This document shows positions 1-8,123 of a DNA stretch of 64,000 bases, in pieces. Position numbers and translations under genes: made by a program. The notes below the pieces were generated by a model. It did no database searches. It was not told the DNA's origin and worked only from the letters and a program-made list of their open reading frames with translations. Source of the DNA: an uncultured Collinsella sp. (lineage in GTDB: Bacteria; Actinomycetota; Coriobacteriia; Coriobacteriales; Coriobacteriaceae); NCBI GenBank assembly GCA_900768435.1, contig CAAGCW010000009.1:1-64000 (forward strand), read 5' to 3'. Every line of letters begins with the position of its first letter. The stretch's first letter is position 1.

Positions 1-885
1 GGGCGCGGGGTCACCGTGCTTCGAGTAGCACCAGACGACGGAGTCGCCGTCCTTGAGCGTGTAGCCGCCCGCGCCGACCGCGGAGGCGCTGCCGTTGACG
101 AACAGCTGCCAGTACGCGCCGGTCGCCGGGTCGTAGGCGAGCGTGCGGCCGGAGTCGAAGGGCGACGTGATCGAGTTGAGCGCCCAGCCCCAGGAGCCGT
201 TGGGGTCGTAGTCGGCTTTGAGGCCGGCCTGCTTGAAGAGCTGCTCGGAGAGGTCGGCCGCGGTCGAGCCTTCCTTCAGAGCGATCTGCTGCGCGGCGGC
301 CCAGGTCTGCTGGGCGCCCTTGGCGTCGGTGCCGACGACGGAGCACGTGGCGGAGACATCCTGGCTCTCGGCCTTGGCAGGCTGAGCCTTGGCCTCTCCA
401 GCGGCAGAGACAACGGCGGCGTCCTGCTTCGAGGCATCGGACGTCGATGCAGCCGGCGCCTCATTGCCGGCAGCGCCATCGTCCTCAGTCTTGCCGGTAG
501 GGCCCGAAGCTGTCGCGGCGGCATCTTGCTCGGCAGCGCCCCCATTCGCCACCCCGTCGCTCGCATTGAGGTCGACAGCAGGGCTTGCCGCGGACTCACC
601 AGAGCCGTTCTCGGCAGGCGGTGCCGTCTGAGCCACAGCCTCAGCAATGCCCTCGGCACCCTCGGCCCACAGCTGAGCCGGCGTGGTGCCAAAGGCCATC
701 GCGAAGGCCAGGAATGCCACCAGGCCGCGCTTGGCTACGCCGCGCGCAATCGCGCCACGGCGATGCAACGAGGTGCGCTCACGCTCGTCCTCAAACATAT
801 CCATTTGTCCCCCATTGTCTGTACTTGGAGCGTTGCCTTGATGCTGCCCCACGTCATCGCGCATGTTGCGCTCGAGTTCCCCCAT
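1..885 (-). CDS. Secreted DUF4430 domain protein (partial, 3' end outside window)
   Basis: The frame is open to the left edge, so the C-terminus is missing. After about 40 residues comes a basic segment (RRGAIARGVAKR) and a hydrophobic stretch ending near AEG, which looks like a signal peptide. An Ala/Glu/Ser-rich low-complexity linker follows, then a domain with GSTAADLSEQLFKQAG, WGWALNSI, YWQLFVNG and GGYTLKDGDSVVWCYS. That is the DUF4430 (transcobalamin C-terminal-like) fold. The ATG at 885 has a strong purine-rich RBS (GGAGGGAAGGGGG). An in-frame ATG at 804 with its own GGGGGAC is an alternative that removes 27 residues. The leader carries a cobalamin riboswitch, so a role in surface corrinoid binding is likely by inference. 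Confidence 0.75.
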   Translation of the reverse strand, partial: MGELERNMRDDVGQHQGNAPSTDNGGQMDMFEDERERTSLHRRGAIARGVAKRGLVAFLAFAMAFGTTPAQLWAEGAEGIAEAVAQTAPPAENGSGESAASPAVDLNASDGVANGGAAEQDAAATASGPTGKTEDDGAAGNEAPAASTSDASKQDAAVVSAAGEAKAQPAKAESQDVSATCSVVGTDAKGAQQTWAAAQQIALKEGSTAADLSEQLFKQAGLKADYDPNGSWGWALNSITSPFDSGRTLAYDPATGAYWQLFVNGSASAVGAGGYTLKDGDSVVWCYSKHGDPAP

Positions 886-945
886 CGGGGTCCCCCTTCC
901 CTCCAGAGCCCTATGCACACCGGCGGCATACGCCGCCGTATGCAA

Positions 946-1117
946 GATGGGAGGCGATCCGACTTAACCTTAACGACTCGGGCACGTCGTCCGATCTGCG
1001 ACGCGAACATCCCGAGCCAAGAGGAATTACGGTTACTGGTACAGCCGGGGACTTGCACCCCGATTCTCCCAAACGCGCAGGAAAACCGCGCATTCGTGCG
1101 TCTCCGCACCACCATCT
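946..1117 (-). promoter_or_regulatory. Cobalamin (B12) riboswitch
   Basis: On the minus strand the leader reads GGGGTGCAAGTCCCC, then GGCTGTACCAGTAACCG, and ends in the B12-box-like AAGTCGGATCGCCTCCC. These match the conserved core and the 3' box of adenosylcobalamin riboswitches. The ends pair (GATGG at 1112-1116 with CCATC near 946-950), giving a plausible P1 stem. It precedes the DUF4430 gene by about 60 bases. A hairpin CGGCGGC-GTAT-GCCGCCG at 921-938 lies between it and the start codon and may be the expression platform. It has no U-run, so translational control is more likely than termination. Confidence 0.85.
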
Positions 1118-1232
1118 AGGCCATCGATTATTACCGTCGATATGGTAGCACGCAAAAGGGCCTCGCACGCAGGCGAAGCCCAAGGTAAAAGCTATTGTTT
1201 GCGATAGGAAAATGCGGTGACGGTCGCGGCCT

Positions 1233-2996
1233 CTAGTGCTTGCCGCCGTGACTGTTGAGCCAGATATTGCGGCCCAGCATAAGCGCCAGCACCAGTGCGC
1301 TGACGTAGCCCATAAAGCCAATGACCGGGATACCAAACACAACCGGCTCGATGCGCGCGTAGTACACCACCGACGAACCGATAAACAGGCCGGCGATAAC
1401 GATAGCCATCGACATGCGGTCGATAATTCCGCCCAGCTGTCGCAGCGCCTTATCGCTGCTCATGATCTGTGTGTTCACCTTAAGCTGGCCGCGCGTGAGC
1501 ATACGCGAAGCCAAGCCCAGATACTCGGCCGCCTCGAGCGAGCCTTTTGCCGCACGATAGCTGCTCGCGGCAAGATCGCGCCCCATATCGCGCACGCGCG
1601 CATAGGTGCTCTTCTCGTTTTTGATGTGCGTCTGGATGATCTGGATCATGTTGACGTTGGGCATGTACTCGGTCAACAGGCCCTCGAGCGTCACCATGCC
1701 GCGGGCGAACATCGTCACCACGCTCGGCAGCTCAACGTCGTTTTTGCGCGCCAGATTGAGCAGCGAGGTCAAAAACTCGCCGATATCAAGATCCTTCAGG
1801 TCAAGGCCCGCAAAGTCTGCGACGATAAAGTCAAGATCGGACAAAAAGGCCGAATGATCGAGCTCAGCCGAATCGCCACGCGTCACGGCGAAGCGCATGA
1901 GCGAATCCTTGAGCTTTGGCACGTCGCCCTCGGCCACGGCGAAAATCATGTCCTTTACGATACCGCGATCGTGGCTCGACATGCGTCCGACCATGCCCAA
2001 GTCGATAAAGTAAACGATGCCGTCCTTGAGAATAATGTTTCCCGCATGCGGGTCGGCATGGAAAAAGCCGTCATCGAGCACCTGCGTCGAGTAGTCCTCG
2101 ACAATCGCGGCACCGATCTTTTCCAAGTCATAGCCCTCGGCCACCAAGCACTCAGGATCGGCGATCGAAATGCCGTCGATGTAGTCCATGACCACAACGT
2201 GCTCGGTGCACAGATCCAGATAGGATTTAGGACACGTCACGCCATGAACGCTCTTATGGAACTCGTAGAAGTCGTTGAGGTTTTTGGCCTCGGCCAAAAA
2301 GTTGGTCTCCTCACGAAACGAGGTCCACAACTCCTCGACTACGCCGTGCAGGTCAACGAATTGATCGGTGTTGACGAACTTGGAAACGATACGCACCACA
2401 GAGCGGATGATATCGATGTCCTGCGCCATGACCTGCTGCGCACCGGGGCGCTGCACCTTGACGGCCACGTCCTCGCCCGTCACCAGACGAGCGCGGTGCA
2501 CCTGCGCGAGCGATGCGCTACCAAGCGGATTGGGGTCGATCGCATCGAACATCTCCCCCAGGCGCAGGCCGTATTCTTCTTCCAGACAACTGAGTACGAC
2601 CTCGTACGGCACCGGCTCCACGTCGGAGCGCAGACGACGCAGCTCGTCGCAAAACCGCTGCGGCAGAATCTCGGATCGGTTGGCCAGAATCTGCCCCATC
2701 TTGACGAACATGGGGCCGAGTTCCTCGAGCAGGCGGCGCAAACGAACCGGCGTGAGGTTGTCCCACACGCGGTACTTTTTGACCAGGCGAACAATCTGCC
2801 CGATGCGCTCGCGGCGACCCGCCGGCGTGAGCTGGTATTCCTCGTCCGGCGCCATCGCGTCGGGCTCCTCGGGGACCATATCGACAGCGCGCGGCTTCTT
2901 GCGAGCGCCCGAGACGGCGGCGTCGACCTCATCGACAACCGCCGCCTCGTCACCCAAGGGATCTAGATTGTTGTAATCGGTGGTGGAATCTGCCAT
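1233..2996 (-). CDS. AarF/UbiB (ABC1) family atypical kinase
   Basis: This 587-residue protein has the ABC1 kinase hallmarks: KMGQILANRSEILP (KxGQ motif), an Ala-rich loop GSASLAQVHRA, VAVKVQRPG, and FFHADPHAGNI in the catalytic loop. Two hydrophobic segments at the C-terminus (about residues 525-580) should anchor it in the membrane. The family supports lipid quinone metabolism or lipid homeostasis in other bacteria, and the exact role here is unknown. It lies 8 bases downstream of a phasin-like gene, in what is probably a two-gene operon. The residue 25-55 region is acidic and poorly conserved in style. Confidence 0.9.
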   Translation of the reverse strand: MADSTTDYNNLDPLGDEAAVVDEVDAAVSGARKKPRAVDMVPEEPDAMAPDEEYQLTPAGRRERIGQIVRLVKKYRVWDNLTPVRLRRLLEELGPMFVKMGQILANRSEILPQRFCDELRRLRSDVEPVPYEVVLSCLEEEYGLRLGEMFDAIDPNPLGSASLAQVHRARLVTGEDVAVKVQRPGAQQVMAQDIDIIRSVVRIVSKFVNTDQFVDLHGVVEELWTSFREETNFLAEAKNLNDFYEFHKSVHGVTCPKSYLDLCTEHVVVMDYIDGISIADPECLVAEGYDLEKIGAAIVEDYSTQVLDDGFFHADPHAGNIILKDGIVYFIDLGMVGRMSSHDRGIVKDMIFAVAEGDVPKLKDSLMRFAVTRGDSAELDHSAFLSDLDFIVADFAGLDLKDLDIGEFLTSLLNLARKNDVELPSVVTMFARGMVTLEGLLTEYMPNVNMIQIIQTHIKNEKSTYARVRDMGRDLAASSYRAAKGSLEAAEYLGLASRMLTRGQLKVNTQIMSSDKALRQLGGIIDRMSMAIVIAGLFIGSSVVYYARIEPVVFGIPVIGFMGYVSALVLALMLGRNIWLNSHGGKH

Positions 2997-3004
2997 CTGC
3001 GCTG

Positions 3005-3433
3005 CTACTCGGCCTCTTCGGTATCCTTCGCATCGTCGGGCTCAACGGACTCGACGGGCACCGAGGTCACGTTGTCCTCGACCGAATCGACGATGTCGCG
3101 CACATGGGCCAGGAAGGCCGTGCGCTCGGGGGCGGTCATGACGCGGACGCGAGCCAAAATGAGCTCGTCGAGCACGCGCTGGGCCGCGGTCTCGCCCTGC
3201 ATGCCCAAGCGCTCGGTCAGATCGGAGATGGTGCCACCGGCCTGTTCGAACATGTCGGACACACTGCGGGCGATATCGGGAGCACCTGCGTCCTTGCGCA
3301 CCTGCTCGCCCTTGGTACCGAGGTCGTCGAGAACCTTCTTGCCGCCCTCGACGGCAACGGCGGCGGCACCGAAGCCCACGTTGATGGCACCGTTAACAAG
3401 CTGATCGAATTTCATAACCATGGTTGGCTCCAA
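3005..3433 (-). CDS. Phasin-like / hypothetical coiled-coil protein
   Basis: This 142-residue protein has a short hydrophobic Gly/Ala segment near residues 15-30, then mostly amphipathic helix, and an acidic tail (DDAKDTEEAE). The pattern resembles phasin-family partners often found next to UbiB-like kinases in Actinobacteria. Several Met codons lie within the first seven residues (MEPTMVMKF), so the exact start is uncertain. It is the first gene of the pair with the AarF/UbiB kinase. No catalytic motif was seen. Confidence 0.7.
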   Translation of the reverse strand: MEPTMVMKFDQLVNGAINVGFGAAAVAVEGGKKVLDDLGTKGEQVRKDAGAPDIARSVSDMFEQAGGTISDLTERLGMQGETAAQRVLDELILARVRVMTAPERTAFLAHVRDIVDSVEDNVTSVPVESVEPDDAKDTEEAE

Positions 3434-3520
3434 TCATGAACAACTGCATTGGCGTTCTTGTACCCAAGATTGAGTGAAAGCGACAAAGCGTTTAAGCGCT
3501 ATTCGATCGACGGGAAATCC

Positions 3521-5044
3521 CTATCTCACGTTGTCGTTCATCGCGAAAGAGTTCTTCATGGCGCAGCTCGTGGTGTAGAGCACCTTGCCCAACAGGGCAT
3601 CGGTCTCCACGCGCACGAGCTCGGCAAACTCCTCGTTGGCGCGTGCAAGCTCGGCAGGCACCTCGGCCTCGGGCAGAACGGCTACGGCAGCGTCGACGTC
3701 ATGAATCTGCTTGTGGCCCATGCCGCCGACCTTCTCCTGATAATCCTCGACTGCGCGGCCGCACTCATGGAAGCGGACGTCGGCCAGCGCGCCGATCAGG
3801 CGGTTGGCCCAGTAGAAGTTTTCGGACGTCACGCGAGCCTGCGTGTCGGCAAAGTACTCGGGCATGGTCTCGACGTTGGCGTACAGCGGAACCAGCGCGT
3901 TAAACGAGTTGGAGCCAAAGGCCATCCACTGCACGGCGCGGTAGGCCGGATGCGCATAGGGGCGCAGCTGCAGCACAGCGAGCTGGCTGTTGCGGTTGAT
4001 GCCGATGGGGCGATAGGCGCCACGCGTGGCGGGCGTGCCCTTGCTGCCGTAGCAGTCGTACTCCGTGCCCTGGTAGTGGCTCGAGAGTACGTACTTGATG
4101 TCCTCGATGGTCACCTTGCGCTCGGGCACGCGGCTCCAGGGAATATCGTCGCTCTCGGGCGTGTAGTCGGCCTCGGGACCGTCCCACACATCGCTGGGGT
4201 TAAGGCAGCGCTGCATATACCAGGCGCGCGGCGTGTTGTAAACGTGGTCGCTGTCGCTGTGCGAGCCAAAGGCCTCGCGCGGGTTAAAGACCGCGGCCGG
4301 ACCGTCGCCCTCAACGCCCAGCGTCAAGTCCAGATGCCACTCGGCCATCCAAGCGCGCAGGTCGGCGGAGCACATGTGATCGGCCTGGGCGCCCTCGGCG
4401 TCATCCAGGTCAAAGCTGTCGATACCCAGCTGGTTGGGCATGGTCACATAGGCGTCATCGGGCACGCGCTTGGCGATCCAGTGGTGACCGCCGATGGTCT
4501 CGAGCCACCAGATCTCGTCCACGTCGCTAAAGGCGATGCCGTTGTTCTCGTAGGTGCCATAGCGCTCGAGCAGGTCACCCAGAATGCGTACGCCGTCGCG
4601 GGCGGATTTGGCATATGGCAGCACCAGGGTCACCATGTCCTCCTCGCCCAGACCGCCGGGCTGCGCCGGAACATAGCCGTCCTCGTCCTCGTTGCCCTTG
4701 GCGGGCACGTAGTCGACGAGCGGGTCGGCGCCGCGAACGCGCTCGTTGGTGGTGAGCGTCTCGGTTGCGGACATGCCCACATTGAGCTCGTTGAAACCGG
4801 CCTCGGCCCAGATGCCGTGGCCCGGGACAACATCGGGGACGCTCGTGTAGCGCATGGGGTTATCGGGCAGTTCAACGGTCAGGTGACTCAGGACGCTCGT
4901 GTAGACGCGCGGCTGCTCGTCGGGATGCACCACGCGCATACGCTTGGGCTCAAACACCCCGTTGGACGAGTCCTCGTTGCGGGCAACCAACGTCGACCCG
5001 TCGTAGCTCGCGTTCTTACCAACCAAAATCGTTGTGCACGGCAT
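3521..5044 (-). CDS. C69 family dipeptidase (PepD-like)
   Basis: The protein starts MPCTTILVGKNASYDGSTLVARNED, typical of peptidase family C69 Ntn-hydrolases, in which the near-N-terminal Cys (Cys-3) becomes the nucleophile. The ATG at 5044 is chosen because GGAGG sits 6 bases upstream; the ATG at 5050 would abut the RBS. At 507 residues the length fits the family. Other family features are the WWLETIGGHHW and YDCYGSKGTPATRG segments. It should hydrolyse dipeptides in the cytoplasm, as no signal peptide is seen. Its promoter should lie within or beside the inverted-repeat element just upstream. Confidence 0.9.
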   Translation of the reverse strand: MPCTTILVGKNASYDGSTLVARNEDSSNGVFEPKRMRVVHPDEQPRVYTSVLSHLTVELPDNPMRYTSVPDVVPGHGIWAEAGFNELNVGMSATETLTTNERVRGADPLVDYVPAKGNEDEDGYVPAQPGGLGEEDMVTLVLPYAKSARDGVRILGDLLERYGTYENNGIAFSDVDEIWWLETIGGHHWIAKRVPDDAYVTMPNQLGIDSFDLDDAEGAQADHMCSADLRAWMAEWHLDLTLGVEGDGPAAVFNPREAFGSHSDSDHVYNTPRAWYMQRCLNPSDVWDGPEADYTPESDDIPWSRVPERKVTIEDIKYVLSSHYQGTEYDCYGSKGTPATRGAYRPIGINRNSQLAVLQLRPYAHPAYRAVQWMAFGSNSFNALVPLYANVETMPEYFADTQARVTSENFYWANRLIGALADVRFHECGRAVEDYQEKVGGMGHKQIHDVDAAVAVLPEAEVPAELARANEEFAELVRVETDALLGKVLYTTSCAMKNSFAMNDNVR

Positions 5045-5137
5045 GCGCATCCTCCTTGAGCGAAGAAATCAAACGGCAACAGTGTATCGCTTCGGCGCAA
5101 AAAGGGCGAAACCGCAACGCCTCGAGACCCCTCGGAA

Positions 5138-5376
5138 CCCCTGTGGTCAAAAAATGCCAAATATGAGTACTGTCACCAATTTAGTAACAGCAATTTTGCT
5201 GCGTATGGGTGTCGAAAGTCTACATTTGTTCAAAAATTAGATGATGTAATTCCTCATAGGTCCAATAACAAAGGCTCTCTATCGATAATAAATATCGTTA
5301 GAGAGCCTATTTGACCTAAAATATATGTGACTATCTTGGCAACAGTACTCATATTTGGCATTTTTTGTCCACGGGG
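5138..5376. repeat. Inverted-repeat element (MITE-like) in the folD-dipeptidase gap
   Basis: Two arms face each other. The 26-base core at 5148-5173 (CAAAAAATGCCAAATATGAG, continuing TACTGT) is repeated exactly in reverse complement at 5342-5367. Weaker pairing extends outward to CCC-GTGG and inward to TAGT-ACA. The arms enclose about 170 bases with no gene, including a terminator hairpin. The interior is AT-rich compared with its surroundings. No transposase is present, and no target-site duplication could be established. Confidence 0.7.
5263..5308 (-). terminator. Terminator of the fchA-folD operon
   Basis: A hairpin with a 15-base stem (AGGCTCTCTATCGAT pairing with ATCGTTAGAGAGCCT, one mismatch) and a 7-base AT loop. 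On the minus strand it is followed by TTTGTTATT. It lies 100 bases past the folD stop and inside the inverted-repeat element. Confidence 0.65.
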
Positions 5377-5410
5377 TATAGAACTAACCCCCTCAAACAG
5401 CCCAAAACGC

Positions 5411-6265
5411 CTATTTCGATGCACGCTCCGCCGCCTCGATTACGTGTTTGGCGAGAATCGCCGTCGTTACAGCGCCCACGCCACCCGGAACGGGAGTAAT
5501 TGCGCCAACAATCGGCTCCGCAGCATCAAAATCGACGTCACCCACCAGCTTGCCAGCGGCCTCGTCCCAATTAATGCCAACATCGATGATCGTCTGACCC
5601 TCGCGAACCGCATCCACGCCAATCGTACGCGCGCGTCCAACGGCGGCAACCACAATGTCGGCAGCACGGCACTCGGCAGCAAGGTCGCGCGTATGCGTAT
5701 GGCACGTCGTCACGGTCGCATTGCGCGCCGTAAGCATGGCGGCAACAGGACGCCCGATCACCAGCGAGCGCCCGACCACAGCAACCTTAGCTCCATCCAG
5801 CTCAACGCCGTAATGATCCAGCAAAGCAAGCACGGCTTCGGCTGTGCAGGGGGCAAAACCCTCGCCGCGCCCCGAAAGCGTGGTGAGCAGCGAAGCCGGC
5901 GTCATGGAGTCAACGTCCTTGGCAGGATCGAGTGCCGCGGCAACCGCGTCCTCGTCAAGGCCGGCGGGCAGCGGGCGGAACATCAGGCAGCCATGAACAG
6001 ACGAATCGGTATTGATGTCCTCGATGGCCGCCAACAGCTCGTCCTGCGAAACATCGGCGGGAAGCAAAACGCGGCGAGCCTCAATGCCAACCTTTTCGCA
6101 GCGCTTGAGCGCACCGCGCTCGTAGGATAGGTCGTCCTCGCGTTCACCCACGCGCACGATAGCCAGCGTCGGCACAACGCCACGCTCGCGCAAAGCCACG
6201 CAGCGAGCAGCAAGTTCCTCAGTCAACGCGCGGGCGACGGGAGCGCCCTTCAGCAGTTCAGCCAT
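5411..6265 (-). CDS. folD: FolD-type methylene-THF dehydrogenase, cyclohydrolase residues altered
   Basis: This 284-residue protein aligns with FolD throughout: PLPAGLDEDAV, KDVDSMTP, VVGRSLVIGRPVA (NAD(P)-binding), IIDVGIN and ITPVPGGVGAVT. The ATG at 6265 is preceded by GAGAGGA, so the 22 residues upstream in the same frame are not translated. Ungapped alignment with E. coli FolD keeps the active-site Tyr (Tyr-48). It replaces the essential Lys of YxxxK with Ala-52, and the Gln of QLPLP with Phe. Those residues serve the cyclohydrolase reaction, so this copy is probably a dehydrogenase only. The adjacent fchA can supply the missing activity; the two genes are separated by 2 bases and co-transcribed. 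Confidence 0.9.
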   Translation of the reverse strand: MAELLKGAPVARALTEELAARCVALRERGVVPTLAIVRVGEREDDLSYERGALKRCEKVGIEARRVLLPADVSQDELLAAIEDINTDSSVHGCLMFRPLPAGLDEDAVAAALDPAKDVDSMTPASLLTTLSGRGEGFAPCTAEAVLALLDHYGVELDGAKVAVVGRSLVIGRPVAAMLTARNATVTTCHTHTRDLAAECRAADIVVAAVGRARTIGVDAVREGQTIIDVGINWDEAAGKLVGDVDFDAAEPIVGAITPVPGGVGAVTTAILAKHVIEAAERASK

Positions 6266-6267
6266 GG

Positions 6268-6900
6268 CTATCCTCTCTTCCTTGCAGCGTCGGCGGCGCG
6301 GCGCGCCAGCGCATCGGCGCGCGGCAACCACGTGTCCAGCAGCTCATCGCACGCGGTCTCGAGCTCCTCGGCGCGCGCCCGATCCTTCATAGACGTGGTG
6401 TTCGCAAAAAGCGTCAAGCTCGCGCCCTGCATAGCGGAACGGCAGAACACGGCGCCGCACGCCACATCGGACAGCAGCTGACGCGAACCCTTGTCGGCCA
6501 TGTCCTCGAGCAGCGCCAGCGCACGCCCGCAGGCATCCATAATGCGATACGGCGGCATAGCGGCCACATGCAGCGCATCCTGAATCGCGGTCGCTCGAGC
6601 CGGATCGTCACGCGGAATACCGTACGCCGCGGACACCTGCCCATAGGCACGAACGTCCTCGGCAACCAACTCGACAAGCTCCTGGGCCAACTCATCAGCC
6701 TGGGCAAACGCACGCGTCAGGTCATCCGCGCGATCGGCAAGCGCAGGATTGGTCGCACCATAACGAGCGACCATTCCACAAAGCGAGGCGCCCAGCGCGC
6801 CCACAAAGGCGCTCGCGCTGCCACCGCCGGGAACCGGCTCGCGTGCGGCAAGTGCCTCGGCAAACTCTCGACAGGTTTTATCCATCATCTCTTGGCTCAT
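6268..6900 (-). CDS. fchA: Methenyl-THF cyclohydrolase / cyclodeaminase family (FchA)
   Basis: The sequence EPVPGGGSASAFVGALGASLCGMVARY is the signature of the formiminotransferase-cyclodeaminase / FchA family, and the 210-residue length fits stand-alone FchA. It should interconvert methenyl-THF and 10-formyl-THF in the cytoplasm. The start is placed at ATG 6900 with GAAGG about 9 bases upstream; a GTG at 6906 lies too close to that RBS. It is the first gene of the operon with folD, and functionally complements fhs near 16 kb. Confidence 0.88.
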   Translation of the reverse strand: MSQEMMDKTCREFAEALAAREPVPGGGSASAFVGALGASLCGMVARYGATNPALADRADDLTRAFAQADELAQELVELVAEDVRAYGQVSAAYGIPRDDPARATAIQDALHVAAMPPYRIMDACGRALALLEDMADKGSRQLLSDVACGAVFCRSAMQGASLTLFANTTSMKDRARAEELETACDELLDTWLPRADALARRAADAARKRG

Positions 6901-7277
6901 ACGCACGCACCTTCAAGTCATATACATCGGTCAGGCGGCAACCGCCGACCAACCGCATCGAACACGTAATGGTGCTAAGTCTAGCCCATAAGCACATGGG
7001 CGTCAGCGCACCTGGCCATCGCGGATTTCTATGACGAACGATAGGCCATGCCAACGCAAACATGGGACACATGGCCCACGTTTCGAGACTCCCGGGCAGC
7101 GGCAACTGGGGCATACATATAGGTAAGGAGCCCCATGTTGGGGCAACGCTCATCACGGCACCGGACGACGAATGGAGGAATCACCGCACAGCAAACAAAG
7201 TCATCATGTGCACGCGCAACCGCCGCCCCAGCGATCCGCGGCACACGATGTCCCTGGCAGACAAGGAGGACGCCACC
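6901..7277. other. Divergent intergenic region, fchA / lipoprotein
   Basis: This 377-base gap separates fchA (minus) from the first lipoprotein gene (plus), so it should hold both promoters. It contains the TGGGACACATGGCCCA dyad at 7063-7078 and a small GCCCC-ATGTT-GGGGC hairpin near 7128-7142. It also has a strong AAGGAGGA RBS at 7263-7270 for the lipoprotein. A 49-codon ORF (7134-7281) overlaps the lipoprotein start, but its composition does not look coding. Confidence 0.5.
7063..7078. promoter_or_regulatory. Candidate operator, TGGGACACATGGCCCA (copy 1)
   Basis: An imperfect 16-base dyad (6 of 8 positions pair) upstream of the first lipoprotein gene. An identical copy lies upstream of the paralogous lipoprotein gene at 8034-8049. 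Identity in non-coding DNA upstream of paralogous genes suggests a shared regulator site, though recent duplication of the whole unit would also explain it. Confidence 0.4.
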
Positions 7278-7880
7278 ATGAAGAAAAAGACCCTATCAAT
7301 CCTTTCCCTTTGCATCGCCCTCTTTGCCGCATTTGCCCTTGTCGGCTGCGGCGGGAACGCATCGGGCGGGGGCAGCAGCGCATCCAAGAGCGAGGGCAAG
7401 GAAAAGGCCCCCGTCGCCAAGAAGACCGACTTTATCTGGTTTAAGGTCGAGATGCCCGAGGGCGTCGGCGTAAGCGACTCCGCCGGCAAGAATGCCGACA
7501 GGGTCCAGCTCACCTTCCCCGAAAACGAGAACGCCTCGGCCGATCGCTTTATCCCCGTTTGGAAAAAAGCGATGACAGCCGAGGAATCCCACGCCGACCA
7601 GGCAGAAAAGAAGGGGGATACGTTCCAGTGGAAGGATGGCGGGTCCGTCGAGTATAACGGCAGGACGTGGCTCGTCGGAACATACGAGGACAACAGCGGC
7701 ATCTCAACCATGCTTTTTACCGACGTTGAGCCGGGAAGCGTCTACGTCCTCATCTCGAACTTCGACCAGCACAAGAAAGAAGCCGAGACGCTCCTCAACT
7801 CCATCGAGTTCCCCGATGACATGGCAGAGGCAGTTTCCGAGGCGCGCGAAGTCGAGATTTCGAGCATCGAGCTCAAGTAA
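7278..7880 (+). CDS. Lipoprotein, paralogue A
   Basis: A 200-residue lipoprotein with N-terminus MKKKTLSILS, a hydrophobic stretch, and lipobox LVGC with the lipidated Cys at position 24. A Gly/Ser linker follows. The mature part begins TDFIWFKVEMPEGVGV and ends with an acidic helix. The ATG at 7278 sits 8 bases after AAGGAGGA. The next gene is clearly a paralogue (shared TDFIWFKVE, DRFIPV, YNG(R/K)TW, GSVYV, IE(L/I)K). It should be a surface protein; no function is recognised. Confidence 0.85.
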   Translation: MKKKTLSILSLCIALFAAFALVGCGGNASGGGSSASKSEGKEKAPVAKKTDFIWFKVEMPEGVGVSDSAGKNADRVQLTFPENENASADRFIPVWKKAMTAEESHADQAEKKGDTFQWKDGGSVEYNGRTWLVGTYEDNSGISTMLFTDVEPGSVYVLISNFDQHKKEAETLLNSIEFPDDMAEAVSEAREVEISSIELK

Positions 7881-7950
7881 CGGGACACCCGCACGCGCCT
7901 ACGCGCACCTGCGCACATGCGCCCCATTAAAGCAACGGGCACCCAACCCC

Positions 7951-7986
7951 GGGGAGGGCCGACAGGCATCGGCCCTCCCCTCTTTT
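7951..7986 (+). terminator. Rho-independent terminator after lipoprotein A
   Basis: A 12-base perfect stem, GGGGAGGGCCGA with TCGGCCCTCCCC, a CAGGCA loop and a TCTTTT tail, 70 bases past the stop. Confidence 0.85.
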
Positions 7987-8033
7987 GGACCCGCGCATAT
8001 TGCCACTTGTCGGCGCAAATCCGGCCCTCAGAA

Positions 8034-8049
8034 TGGGACACATGGCCCA
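8034..8049. promoter_or_regulatory. Candidate operator, TGGGACACATGGCCCA (copy 2)
   Basis: This is an exact copy of the 16-base dyad at 7063-7078, here 75 bases upstream of the second lipoprotein start codon. The DNA around the two copies is otherwise different, which favours a conserved site over simple duplication. Confidence 0.4.
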
Positions 8050-8123
8050 CCCTAGCGAGCCGTCCACGCGTACAGTAAAGGCAGGTAATCCATGGGCGGT
8101 TACAGATCGAGGAGGACACGACC

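Noticed and set aside
16..1119. Long plus-strand ORF of 367 codons at the left edge
   Set aside because: It is the complement of the DUF4430 gene and its riboswitch. The minus-strand frame has signal peptide, domain motifs and RBS; the plus frame has Arg/Gly/Leu-rich composition with no motif.
7134..7281. 49-codon leader ORF overlapping the start of lipoprotein A
   Set aside because: An AAGGAGCCCC precedes it, but the peptide is Arg/Thr/Ser-rich with no sensible pattern and looks like out-of-frame sequence.
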